From: Ceratodon purpureus | Taxonomy: Eukaryota > Streptophyta > Bryopsida > Pseudoditrichales > Ditrichaceae | NCBI GenBank assembly: GCA_014871385.1 | Contig: CM026427.1 | Span: 9,492,344 to 9,556,343, forward strand | Reading direction: 5' to 3' | Length of the DNA stretch: 64,000 nucleotides | Part shown: piece after piece, positions 10,548 to 20,707 of the stretch | How positions within the stretch are numbered: position 1 is the first letter of the stretch | How the letters are laid out: every line of letters begins with the position of its first letter | Translations under genes and position numbers: made by a program | Notes under the pieces: generated by a model | Databases searched by the model: none | Seen by the model: the letters and a program-made list of their open reading frames with translations, nothing else | Told to the model about the DNA's origin: nothing

Positions 10548-12137
10548 CTACAGGGGAGTCTCGCGGGAAGCGCCATCGTCATAGTGGTTGCCACTACGAC
10601 TGGTGTCATTCAACGAGTTATTCGGATCATAGTACGGGACGCTTGCCTCGGCCATGACGGTATCAGGGGGCAAGGGAGGCGGATCAGGTTGAAGAGGGTC
10701 CCCGGCGGAGCTGGACGGGGGGTTTTGTGGGACTGGTTGAGTCTCCGGGATCACCTGGGCCAACGCTGGCTCCTGTTGAGACTGGTCCAATCCCGCCGAC
10801 GGGGGGACGTCCGAGCCCGAAGGGCGATTCTGGGACCGCCGCTGAGGCTCGGTTGTGACAAACACCTGAGGAGGAGCCTGACCAGGACGGATTGGAGGAG
10901 GAGGAGGCAAGGCCTCAACTGGAGCCAACACTATTGCCGGGTGAGGAGGCAGCGCGAGGATACCAGGGGACGGGTTGTGAAGGGCAGAGTGGGGCCCCAC
11001 GTCAAAGTACGTGGGCCGGCGACGGTGTCGAGAAACAGGTATGAATCCGTCAGAGTCAGGGATAACCTGAGGGTTTGGACGGGGTGCCTGTCGCGGCCGA
11101 GAAGGCGGGTACCGGCGGCGAGACGCTGAAGGGGACGATGGGTGGGTTCCGCTAGGAGCACTATCGTGCCGAACGGCTCCATGTCGGGCAGAAGGGCGAG
11201 GGGTTCGCCGGCCCATTCCACGAGTCGGAGAGGAGACACGGGCATTGGGGGGTACTCCGCGAGGGTGGCGAGATTTGGGTAGGGATGTCCCCTGGGGGGC
11301 AGTGTGACACGCCCGAGAGGGATGTTGATGATGCCCACAGTACTCACAATTGAGCTCCAGGGCTTCATACCGAACAGCGATAGTAGCGCTCCCCCCGGCT
11401 TCACTAAACCCTATCACATTCGAGATCCAGCCCTGCCGAATATCCACCCCTACGCAGAAGCGAGGCGGGGAATCGAAACTTCCGTCATGCGACTCTCCCA
11501 ACACCGGGCCAACTTGTTCCGCTATGCGCCGGGCTACTTTGTGAAATTCGAGGGGAAGATCCGGGAATGTTATCCAGGTGGGCCATAATACCCCGAGGGG
11601 CATCCTGGGATTGAAGCCCCGCGTCCACCGTTGGTAGAAAACTGTCCCGCCCGTAAACCTGTGCAAAGTTAGGGTAAGGAGACGAGCCGAGGTTGTGGGT
11701 CCGTCAGTGCGGACGTACACAAAATTCTGCCCCACGCTCCGATGAAAGTTGACAGTCCCCGGCTTAGCTAACGCTTGCAGAGACGCCCACCACTCGGTCC
11801 CGGCTGGACCTTGAAAAGTCCCCTCCACTAGACAGGCTATGACAACATGAGATGAAAGGAAGGGAATCTCTGTTGCTACAGTAAGCTGATCCTCGGGGGC
11901 AAGCGTAAATGACACAGCCCCTCTGACGAGCACCCCTTGGAAGTTCCTGAACGTACCTCGTGGTAACGATTCCCCTTTGGAAGGGTGCAGAGGGTCAACA
12001 ATACCTCGGTCGAACCGGCCCGTGGCCAGCGCAGTCTGCAAAAAGCGCAGACCATCATCTCTCTCCGCTTCGGGATGCGCGCCAGGCCCAGTCACACCAC
12101 TCACCGCAGACTTGTAACTAATCTTACTGGCCGCCAT
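10548..12137 (-). CDS. LINE ORF1: gag-like RNA-binding protein (529 aa)
   Basis: Nucleic-acid-binding protein of the element, expected to coat the RNA. Residues about 60-260 resemble the N-terminal domain of plant LINE ORF1 proteins (DUF4283-like, judged by pattern: a TWITFPDLPLEFHK segment at 187-200 before the knuckle). A canonical CCHC zinc knuckle, CEYCGHHQHPSRAC (264-277; C-X2-C-X4-H-X4-C), follows. The rest is Pro/Ser/Arg-rich. The ATG at 12137 is the first in frame and follows a 5' UTR of about 220 bp. The stop is a TAG, and the frame continues open beyond it to ORF2. Confidence 0.9.
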   Translation of the reverse strand: MAASKISYKSAVSGVTGPGAHPEAERDDGLRFLQTALATGRFDRGIVDPLHPSKGESLPRGTFRNFQGVLVRGAVSFTLAPEDQLTVATEIPFLSSHVVIACLVEGTFQGPAGTEWWASLQALAKPGTVNFHRSVGQNFVYVRTDGPTTSARLLTLTLHRFTGGTVFYQRWTRGFNPRMPLGVLWPTWITFPDLPLEFHKVARRIAEQVGPVLGESHDGSFDSPPRFCVGVDIRQGWISNVIGFSEAGGSATIAVRYEALELNCEYCGHHQHPSRACHTAPQGTSLPKSRHPRGVPPNARVSSPTRGMGRRTPRPSARHGAVRHDSAPSGTHPSSPSASRRRYPPSRPRQAPRPNPQVIPDSDGFIPVSRHRRRPTYFDVGPHSALHNPSPGILALPPHPAIVLAPVEALPPPPPIRPGQAPPQVFVTTEPQRRSQNRPSGSDVPPSAGLDQSQQEPALAQVIPETQPVPQNPPSSSAGDPLQPDPPPLPPDTVMAEASVPYYDPNNSLNDTSRSGNHYDDGASRETPL

Positions 12138-12358
12138 AACTACAACCCTAAAATTACCGCTGGACCTCGTAAACTGGGATTCCTAAGGAGAAAAACCTAT
12201 CAGGCAACGCGAATCAGCGAGCTGATCACAAATCTGTCCTCAAAGTGAGGCAGACGAGCCTGTCGAGGGATTTACAGCCGCCGCCGCGGCGGCGAGCTCC
12301 GCCCTGCGTTCGCCATCGCTCTCCCCATCTGCCTTTTCGAGAGTCATTCTCTAATCTC

Positions 12359-12373
12359 AATCCCACTTTGTTT
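12359..12373. repeat. LINE target-site duplication, 5' side
   Basis: AATCCCACTTTGTTT, identical to 5119-5133; it marks the 5' boundary of the element at 12358. Confidence 0.9.
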
Positions 12374-12563
12374 GATGCAAAAAATCATCATCTTTTGGTG
12401 AGGGTTGTCAATTCTGTCAACATCTGAGAATCTAAATGAACCACCTAGACTGTCATGTAGTAACTACATTTTTCATCAAGCCTGGGACCCAATTTCTGAC
12501 CATGAGCAGGGTCATGTCAAGGAGGAGTATGGCTGATTCAGGAGGTCACTTCCTCAACATACT

Positions 12564-13480
12564 TTAACCCCTAAAATTCTTCGCAACCAGAACTTGGTCG
12601 TTCGACTTCTTGGGCAGCCTCCAGGGACCTCATACTTTTAAAACTTTCAATGAAAATTTTAGTGTAGTTTCCAAAAACTATACTCTACATGTAGCACTTT
12701 GTTTCACGTCATTCCGATAAGTATTGCAAAAGTTATAAGCATTTGAAGTTTACAAAGCGGGATCGGGCAGCAAGAAAAAAAAATTAAAATTGTTTTTTTC
12801 AATTTTTTTTTGGGATTCATGATTGGTTGATCTATATCTACAATTGAAGCTATAAATCAACCCATTATGAGCAATGGGATAAAAGTTATGAGAAGATATG
12901 TTTCTTGGGCAGTTTGGACAAAAAAATCTTTGAAGCTCATTTCTAAACTCAATTTTCAATATTTTTTAATGAAATAAAAAGCACTAGGTGAAGACCTTCA
13001 AGCACAACATTCTGACCGTTAAGATTGACATTTTACAATTCCATGTCAAACTTAAAAATGATTTTCTATTTCCTTCTATTTTGTACCCACTTCTAGTAAA
13101 TGTTTTATGAAAAAATTAATATGAGTTTTTTTCTTTCAAGATTTTATATTTGAAGACTTAACTCAATTGTTAACATGGCCTTGCCATTCAATCAATTTCT
13201 GACCCATTCAAAAAAAAGATATTAATTTCTAAAGTTCAAATTTGTCACTAGATTGAACTCCAAAAAATCTTCTTTTGCAACTTTGATCCTTATAATCTAA
13301 GAATCTAATGGTCATCTTGCTCTCAGATTTTGTGCTTACTTGAAAAACCAAGTTGAGTATTAGATCTTACGGTTAAATGATGAAAAAACTAAAAAAACAT
13401 ATTATTTCTTCTCCAACTTCCAAATACTGCGTTTTTCATGGTTTTTTGTGAGATTACAGTCAAGAAATTTTAGGGGTTAA
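12564..13480. mobile_element. TTAA-flanked piggyBac-like non-autonomous element A (917 bp)
   Basis: The left end reads TTAA-CCCCTAAAATTCTT and the right end AAGAAATTTTAGGGG-TTAA, so the ends are inverted repeats of about 14 bp (one base indel) beginning CCC and flanked by TTAA. TTAA duplication plus CCC-initial ends is the piggyBac signature. The interior is AT-rich with no transposase frame. Elements at 14801-15285 and 36734-37497, and probably one at 28389, share this end structure. Confidence 0.65.
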
Positions 13481-13536
13481 CCAACATGGTTCAATCTACG
13501 ACTCCGTTGCATGACTCTAAAGATTTTTTAATTCTC

Positions 13537-13737
13537 TTATGGTCTCTTACCGCCTCCAAACATACCATTGAATTCTTGGGAGTTCATCTGCTTCATGAGC
13601 GTCTGCAACCCTCCCATACCTCCAGTTTGCTTCAACATCTGAGGTGGAGGGCTCACTTTACTGATGTGCTGGGCATTCATGTTCCCAGACATAGCACTCA
13701 TATCTCCCTTCTTATAACTCCAGATCTTAGCAAATGA
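13537..13737 (-). pseudogene. SRP54 C-terminal fragment
   Basis: The minus strand reads [19 protein letters not shown], then [10 protein letters not shown], then [18 protein letters not shown] and MFGGGKRP before a stop. This matches the C-terminal tail of the plant 54-kDa signal recognition particle GTPase (an NMNAQ...MLKQIGGMGGLQ...MFGGG tail). None of the GTPase or the upstream M domain is present, and the copy has an extra Pro and other changes. It looks like a broken 3' piece of an SRP54 copy, possibly brought in by retroposition or a transposon. Identification is firm, origin is inference. Confidence 0.8.
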
Positions 13738-13808
13738 CTTGCAAACAATGCAATGACGATTGGTCATAGGGTACTAACATTTAGAAAACCCCGGTCACAC
13801 TACAGTAA

Positions 13809-13887
13809 AGAGAGAGAAAATTTGGTCTCCAAAGGAGATCAACGTGAATAAGTGTCTGTTCGATCCACCCCCATCCAATGCCCCTCT
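13809..13887. repeat. Dispersed repeat copy 1
   Basis: This stretch, ending CCATCCAATGCCCCTC, aligns with 29416-29500 along about 75 bases with scattered substitutions (shared GTGAAT, TGTCTGTTC, CCACCCCC and CCAATGCCC blocks in order). Nature unknown; likely a diverged transposon piece. Confidence 0.55.
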
Positions 13888-13890
13888 ACA

Positions 13891-13952
13891 GTAGATGGAT
13901 AATCATCCATCGGGATCAAGTTCTGATTGTAGATGGATAATCATCCATCGGG
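13891..13952. repeat. Direct repeat of a 24-bp hairpin
   Basis: A 24-bp sequence beginning GTAGATGGATAATCATCC occurs at 13891-13914 and 13929-13952. Each copy contains an inverted repeat, GATGGAT with ATCCATC around a 4-base centre, so two small hairpins sit 38 bp apart. Confidence 0.75.
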
Positions 13953-14800
13953 GTTGTGCCTGCAACTGTGTTCCTCATTCTTCATGGTCCAATGTGAATT
14001 TTTGGGTGCCTTCTTTCTAGTCATCATGTTCCTCCTCACTGACTACGTGACAATGCTACTTGCCCACACTCAAGGATCTATTGGCATGGCATGTCCATCT
14101 CTCCATTGCTTTGGTTCTCACCTTTACTTAATTTTGGCACTATTAGGGTTTAGTTACCCACAACTCAATGTTTTATGTTGGGTAAGGTTGTGGACCAAGG
14201 TGGTTCAGGAACTTACCCTATGTAAAAAACAAGGGTAGTTACAGATACACGTGTTAACTGGGTTAGTGCTTTGAGTCAACACGTTCAATTCAACATGGTG
14301 GTTATAAAATGTAACATCACGTTAGAGTGTTACGGTGATGAGATTGCATTCTATTTCTCCTCTGTTATTTTTAAATCATTATTATTATTTTACTATTTTT
14401 GGATCTTTTGGATTGAAGAACTTGGCTTATTCAAAGATTTGCTTTGGTTGTGCTTTGTCAGGATTGGAGTTTGCGTGTCGCCTTGGCGATGCAACTGCTA
14501 AGTGCGATAGAGTGAATTGGTACTATATTGGACATCTAGTTGTAAAATGGCTTATTAGAATTTGAATATAATTGAGATCAATCATTGAATTGGTGGCATG
14601 AATATATAAATTGAGGGCTTTTATTTAGATTTCAATTGATTTTGAAAGCCTAAAGTTGTTCTTCATTTACATAGGAATACCCTCAAATTATGATATTTAT
14701 ATACATACATACAAATAATATATGGGATGAATTTAAATACACTTATAATTATTGTTATAATATTGAATATTACTATGACATATATAATACATATAAATGG
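13953..14800. other. Intergenic, no gene seen
   Basis: Mixed-composition DNA with a few short frames that show no family features. The frame at 13933-14238 is hydrophobic and Cys-rich but has no recognisable domain. Confidence 0.5.
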
Positions 14801-15285
14801 TTAACCCCTAAAACAGGCTCGTTTTTGCCAATTTCCACCTCTAAAACACTAATTTTTAAAACAAGTTCCTAAAAAATCCAAAAATCCAAAAAGCAACTTT
14901 TAACCAAAACATGTTGTATTTCACATTGAATCAAAGGCATGGTGAAATTTCCAGAATTTTTGACTGTACGGATTTCAAGATAATAAGAGATAAATTTTTT
15001 TTATTTTTTTTATTTTTTTTCCACATGCCCGAATGTATTTGTCAGATTCTAAGACCTACAAGGCAAAGTGAATCACGTCCGATCCACCATCCAACAAACA
15101 ACTGATCGCATGTCTTGTAATCACAAAAAAGAACCAAATGCAATGAAATAAAGTACCTCCAATAGAGTATGATTTGTTGAATCTACAATAAAAAGGGTGT
15201 CTAAAAATATTAAAAATTCTAACTGTGGCAACTTGCCCAAAGTACTTGCGACCAACTTTGGATTTTGTGGAATTTTAGGGATTAA
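14801..15285. mobile_element. TTAA-flanked piggyBac-like element B (485 bp)
   Basis: The left end is TTAA-CCCCTAAAACAGG; the right end read inward is TTAA-TCCCTAAAATT. The ends match the start of element A (CCCCTAAAAT). No coding frame of note lies inside. Shorter and more diverged than A, so a derived, non-autonomous copy. Confidence 0.5.
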
Positions 15286-16389
15286 CATACATATAAATAT
15301 TAGTATTAATATCACATTATAGTATGTATAGATTGGTATATCACATTCTAATTACATAGCACATAATTACATAATAATATCAACTATTCATAATGATTTA
15401 GGTTATCATATGATCACGTTCAAACAACAACAATTATATTAGGAATACCCCACAATAATAATAAATTAATACAAAACTAATGACATACATTCTTTTCATT
15501 TCAAAATTTGCAAATGAAGTAACAACTCAAAGAATTGAGGTTGAATGCAACATCTTCAATCACCCAATAACTTAGGTGACCAATAATTTAAAATGTTTGA
15601 TAATTTGAGGTGTACAAAGACTTGAGCTGCTCAAAATTGGCAATATGAGTATTTAATTACACCCATACACTAAACTCTCCACATGAAAAATGTTTCCGAC
15701 ATTGACTCAGTTGTGAACATCCAAAGCAGAACCAGAGAGCGAGTCTGCATTAGCATCTGGATTCTAAAATGACAATTCTGAAATGAATTTGTCTCCCAGC
15801 TGGGTGCCATCACTCCATACAAGTTGTGATAGTACATGCTACTTCTCTTCATGGCCACTTGCACCATATTCAGTGCAACAGAAGCCACCCTCCAGAACAA
15901 ATATCCTAAAACTTATGCATGTACAAGGCAGTGCCAGATCTCCCAGAGCAGCAAGTATGTGGAGAAATTCTTCTCAAAACCTCTAGTAGCAGCAACATGA
16001 ACCAAGCTCTAGAATAACCACTAAAGCCAACTCCCAGTAGATTTAATCCAGGCATGTACACTACATGGATCAGAGCTGCAGTAGATTTACTGCAACATGA
16101 GCTTAACCTCTGGAACAGACCCGAAAAACCAACACCCAAGCCATGTGCATCCAGCAGCAAAGGAAAGTATCTGGCAGGGAAGTTGAAAACCTCATGAAGG
16201 AGCTTGAAACGGAGACATCAAGCTTGATTGGTAGTCGGAGGTCTTGGAAAAAATGGTAAGCCATGGGTCAAGCTTGGGGAGATGCGTCTAGAGAGGCACC
16301 CAGATGAGTGGATTGGACCGAGCAGGCCACACTGATGTTGTAAGAGTATGCTGGAATGGCATGTGGTGTAGAGAATAGAGGTGAGGCGT
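15286..16389. other. Intergenic / 3' flank of COQ4
   Basis: 15286-15660 is AT-rich. 15660-16389 is of more even composition and probably includes the COQ4 3' UTR. Frames at 15670-16160 on either strand have no recognisable domain. Confidence 0.4.
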
Positions 16390-17712
16390 CTACACAACTT
16401 TCTTCTTGGGCCGAGAGGGAGCAGGAATGATGCCCCACTTGCTGCGAACTTCGTCCAAATCCTCGTGCAGATGCTTTTCGTAGTAAATGCACATGAGGTC
16501 TCTGGCAGATTTGCCGGCCTTCACTGCCCAGGGCCCGTAATGTGTGAAAAGAATTGTTCGCTGCTCGGGCTTGAGGCGCCAGGATGCCCCAGCCACTGAG
16601 AGGAAGCACATGGGCAGGAGTGTTTGCTGGAACTCCACCATCTTGAGCGCTAGCTCACCAGTGACACTCGTTGGGCAGTTGAAGAGAACATGCCAAAAAT
16701 CATGAACCTGCAAGGGTAAACATTCTTGTATGTAAGCAAATTTTACAGAAGAAGCGGATGATCGAGATGTGGGAAAATAAGACCAGGACAATCAATTCAA
16801 TAGTATTTGGAGCAATAAAAACATGGAAAATCTGGATGGCAAGGATAAGTACCTCTCTGGCGCGTTGAGCAACGTAGGCTAACTCCTCGCTCTCCAGAAA
16901 TCGGACTGGCGGCCTGTCGTCAGGTGAAAAGTTGCGATCGCCCATGAACTTGGCATAAGCCCCTCCGAGGGTGTTTTCAGGCATGTCCCACGCATGTTGA
17001 ACTTGCGATGCAATCACTCTAGGTCGATCTTTCAATATTTGCTGATAAAATAAAACCAAGAGAGCAAGATAACGTCAGCCATGCTGCCTGATCCTACGAG
17101 GTGACAAAACACCCAACCCTAAGTAGTCAGACCGACTCTTGAATTACGCAAGCGCCTCAAACAGAAAACTGAACACAAAAAATTCAGGCACATCACCTAC
17201 AAACCAGAGATCGAGCAAAAACATTCCCGTCCATGAGAGCTTGAAATAAAACACTCTCGGATTCCAAACCACATGGTACCAGAGCAATTAAGAAACTGGA
17301 AACAAATTCAGAACCACTTCGTAATCACCCATCACAGAGCCCAGAAGCCGAAACTACAAAACCCTAAACAGCAAATTGGCTGGAAAAAACACACAAAAAC
17401 ACACACCTGCCCTTCGGGCGACGCCTTCATGCGCTGCAAGATAAGGTGAAACGCGGGGCCGCCCGTGGTCTCTCCGAGCGCAGCCACAAAATCAGCGCGA
17501 GCAGGGTTAATGAGAGCCCCCACAGCCGAACCCACCGCGACAGCGGCCTGCTCCCAAGGCCTCAAAATCGTCACCGGAGGCGGATTCCTCCTCGGCCGCT
17601 CCACCCCAACCGCATCGACCCCTCTCTGGTGGCAGCGGTGGGACTGCAAACACACCGGCTGCGACAAAGATCTCTCCACCACACTAGACAGTGCACGAGC
17701 ACGACGCAACAT
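16390..17712 (-). CDS. COQ4: Ubiquinone biosynthesis protein COQ4 (3 exons, 270 aa)
   Basis: Mitochondrial inner-membrane, matrix-side protein of the coenzyme Q synthome; recent work on the family assigns it C1 decarboxylation and hydroxylation of the ring. Exons: 17712-17407 (102 codons), 17041-16853 (63), 16707-16390 (105 plus stop), all phase 0 with GT-AG introns. The third exon starts VHDFWHVLF and continues [11 protein letters not shown], giving the conserved HDxxH...E zinc motif. [19 protein letters not shown] and KWGIIPAP are typical of the C-terminal half. The N-terminus is Arg-rich without early acidic residues ([10 protein letters not shown]), as in mitochondrial presequences. The start is the first true ATG in frame. 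It is divergent from the DUF212 gene, with 653 bp between start codons. Confidence 0.95.
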
Positions 17713-18365
17713 CGTGACCCAATACCCCCCCAATCGCTTCACAAAACACAAAACCCAAATGAACAAGCGCTCAGAACGATCAATCACATCAAAAACGGTG
17801 ACGAGCTTCCCAACATGAACCTGGTATAACTGACAGACTGCGGTAGAAGTAGGACAACCTGCACTATTTGCTTATAATATGTGGTGCCCAGTTGGCGGCA
17901 TGGTATTTTATTATGTGAAAATGGAGGGGTAAGTAAAATCAGTGGATGGATGAGCCTGGAGAGAGAGGGCATGGCATGGAGGAGATCTCACTCTCACTCT
18001 CTCTCGGCCAGCATCTTCCTCGTCGTCCTGGGAATATTTCCCACAACGCCACTGGGAGAGGCACATCAAGTTAGTGTAGGTGGGTTGGGTTAGGAAATGA
18101 AAGCTCGCAGTCCAATCTCCAAGTTCCGCTTCTTGTGCTGGTTGGGTTGTGCAGAGGAGGAGGAGGAGGAGGAGGTGGAGGTGGTGGTGGTGTTGATGTT
18201 GATGTTGCTGCAAGCGTCGACGTGGTGTGGTTGATGCTTATCCTCTCAGAGAATGGCGTCTTGCTACTCTTGAGCAGCTCGCACCCTGAATTTTGATGTT
18301 GTGTGTTTCAATGAGATCTTAGCCTTGGTTTGGGTCCTCGAACGTCAGCTGGAACGTGTTTATCC
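17713..18365. promoter_or_regulatory. Shared divergent promoter region, COQ4 / DUF212 gene
   Basis: 653 bp separate the two start codons of a head-to-head pair, so both promoters must lie here. It contains a GAG/GTG-rich trinucleotide run (18154-18209). No confident TATA box could be assigned to either side. Confidence 0.5.
18154..18209. repeat. GAG/GTG/GTT trinucleotide microsatellite
   Basis: A run of GAG triplets grades into GTG and then GTT/GAT triplets, in the upstream region of the DUF212 gene. Confidence 0.85.
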
Positions 18366-20030
18366 ATGGCGTGTCTCTCGCTTTCACGGGCTTCCACGCT
18401 CTGGCAGGCGCCAATTGTGTTGCAATCCAACCCTCGGCCGCTTCTACAGGTTGGTTTGGGTGGGCGTGTGTGTGTGTGTGTGTGTTGTGTAGTGGTTTGT
18501 TGGGCTTTGGTCTGGTTGAATGCATTATCCGGTTGTGTTTTGCTACTTGGCTGCATTGTGGTGTGGTGTGGTGTGCTCACGGTGGGTGTGGTTTTTGCTG
18601 TATTGTTGGGGCAGCACTTGGTGACGGCTGTGGACTCGAGCAATCTGCGTCCGACGTATCTGTATTGTCGTCAAAGAATATCGATTATCTGCGCGAGTAG
18701 CTGGAATCAGAGTGGGTACAGAAGGAAACGATCCCTGGTGGGATTAGTGCGGTGTCAAAGTCATAGTTATTCTAGTTTTAGTGAAAGGAGAGAGGATGGA
18801 GAGGAGGGGGGGTTTATTGAAGAGGAGGAGAACTCGCGAGGGCATCCCTCTGGACGGTTTCCGCTCCACCCCATTGCATTGCTCGCTCAAGCGCTCGCGG
18901 TGTTCTCTTCTCTGCGGGCCAGGTTGCATCTCTGCAGGCTTAAATTGGAGGTTTTATGTGAGGAATCAGAGTGGGAGGGTTTTGATGGAACGGTGCTGAA
19001 GCAGGGGAGCTTGGGGATGGCATTGCTGAGCACGTCCATGATTGCCAGAGACCGAATCAGCCCGGTTTTGCTCACGCTTAGAGCGAATCCTACCTTCATG
19101 TCCGGCCTTGTTGCATGGGCAATTGCACAGGTGTTTTTTTCTGCAATTTCGCTCTGCATTTGCGACATAGATAATATCTAATGTTCAAGATTTTGAATGT
19201 GACCCTTCTGGTGGGTTTATGGTTTTGGCTTCGAGTTTTGTGCTTGGCATGGAGAATTCGGAAGTGGTGAGTTGCTTCTTCTGGAAATATGAGACGATTG
19301 TAACCTATCTGATACTGTGTGGTTTAAGGTGGCTCATTATGTTGGTATTTGCATTGCAGTTTTTGAAAGTTTTTACGAAATATTGGGTGGAGAGGAAATG
19401 GGACTGGAAGATGCTCGTGGGTTCAGGAGGCATGCCTTCCTCCCATTCAGCCCTTTGTGTGGGTTTAACGACAGCGGTTGCACTATGTCATGGTGTGGGT
19501 GACAGCTTGTTCCCAGTATGTCTAGGGTTTACCCTCATTGTCATGTACGACGCTGCGGGAGTTAGGCGGCATGCTGGTCGTCAGGCAGAGGTAAGTTAAT
19601 TCAATCCTAATTGTTGCCACCATGTGCAATTTGCCAGTGGAGTTCTTCGTTGGTATTGTAATTGCAAGAAATCCTATTGACCGATGCATGCCTTCAGAGG
19701 CTCCTTTGGGCGAACACAAAAATTAGGTCGCTTGAATGATCTATTGTAGAAGCGGCATATCTAGTATTTTATGTTGTAGAGATTAAAATTTTTATGATTT
19801 TTGGTTAACATCTTATCCAACTTGTAATCTGCTGTTATGATGTTTGACTAGCTTCGGAATTTTGGATGCAGGTCCTGAATATGATCGTGGAGGACTTGTT
19901 CCAGGGGCACCCTGTGAGCGAGAAGAAGTTGAAGGAGCTTTTGGGACATACACCGTTGCAAGTTGGTGCAGGTGCCATTTTGGGGATGATTTGTGGATAC
20001 ATCTGTTCTCGTGCCAGCATGATTTATTGA
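18366..20030 (+). CDS. DUF212 acid phosphatase/vanadium haloperoxidase-related protein (4 exons, 329 aa)
   Basis: Membrane protein of the PAP2-like DUF212 family; plant members are plastid-associated and their chemistry is not established. Exons: 18366-18449, 18615-19130, 19360-19590, 19872-20030, all joined in phase 0 at GT-AG sites. The first two exons give a Ser/Arg-rich N-terminus with few acidic residues, consistent with a plastid transit peptide. The family core follows: SGLVAWAIAQ, FLKVFTKYWVERKWDWKML, VGSGGMPSSHSA, IVMYDAAGVRRHAGRQAE and LKELLGHTPLQVGAGAILG. An alternative ATG lies inside exon 2. A GT microsatellite sits in intron 1 (18466-18485). Confidence 0.9.
18466..18485. repeat. 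(GT)n microsatellite in intron 1 of the DUF212 gene
   Basis: About ten GT units just after the donor at 18450. Confidence 0.85.
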
Positions 20031-20707
20031 GTGGGAGATTATCCTCAACAGTGGTTTGATTTTCACCTCATTGTTTTATGAAGCGGCATCTCACACGCTC
20101 CTCAAATGAAGTAAGAAATTTGTTAATGATGGCAAGCTTTCAGTAGCTTTGTTACTGGACCTGGAAGCACATTGCCTGCTGTAGAACTGAAACTTAGTCA
20201 CTGCAAGATCGGAGTGGAGGATGGGAGTTTTTTGATGATTGCCGTGTTCAGATGAAAAGAGGCTCTGCTAACGGAGGAGTTTTAGAGGCTTTGCTTTTGT
20301 AGGAAATGAGTGTAACTTCTGAGCCCTACTCAATTAAGTGGGCACGCCGCATATTCAAACTTTAAGATACTTCAAGATATATTTCCGCTGGCCTTTATTG
20401 ACGGTTTCTCTGTTCTTTACTCCTATCTGCCATGCTTGTAGTGTGGCATTTCTGGCGCTGACACATCTTCATGCTTCAGTTTTCATGCAGTTGGCAATGA
20501 GATAGCTATAATGGATCTTTTCTTTTTGTCTACTTGAATTTTTGCAAAATCTGTGTCTAACATCCATGTACAATTGTGGATTTTAGGCTTTTGTTGCATG
20601 GATCTTAGGCTATTAAATACAAGCTATAAAATACAAAACATTCTAAGTGGGTCCTTTGATGATTCGTCAATCTTTAACTCAACAACTTTTACAATCTCCA
20701 CTGTTAA
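20031..20707. other. 3' flank of DUF212 gene
   Basis: Contains the presumed 3' UTR. No further coding sequence is recognised before the TIR element at 20708. Confidence 0.5.

Larger units (their letters stand above)
5119..12373 (-). mobile_element. Full-length L1-type LINE retrotransposon with target-site duplication
   Basis: A non-LTR retrotransposon on the minus strand, bounded by the 15-bp direct repeat AATCCCACTTTGTTT at 5119-5133 and 12359-12373. It has a 41-base T run (5131-5171), the poly-A tail read from the other strand, plus a 3' UTR of about 180 bp, ORF2, an ORF1 extension, ORF1 and a 5' UTR of about 220 bp. A perfect duplication, intact endonuclease/reverse transcriptase and a long pure tail indicate a recent insertion. 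The element is GC-rich (mid-50s percent or more by eye) inside AT-rich flanks. It does not visibly interrupt a known gene. Confidence 0.95.

Noticed and set aside
17446..17829. Plus-strand frames opposite COQ4 exon 1
   Set aside because: Shadow of the GC-rich, clearly homologous COQ4 exon.
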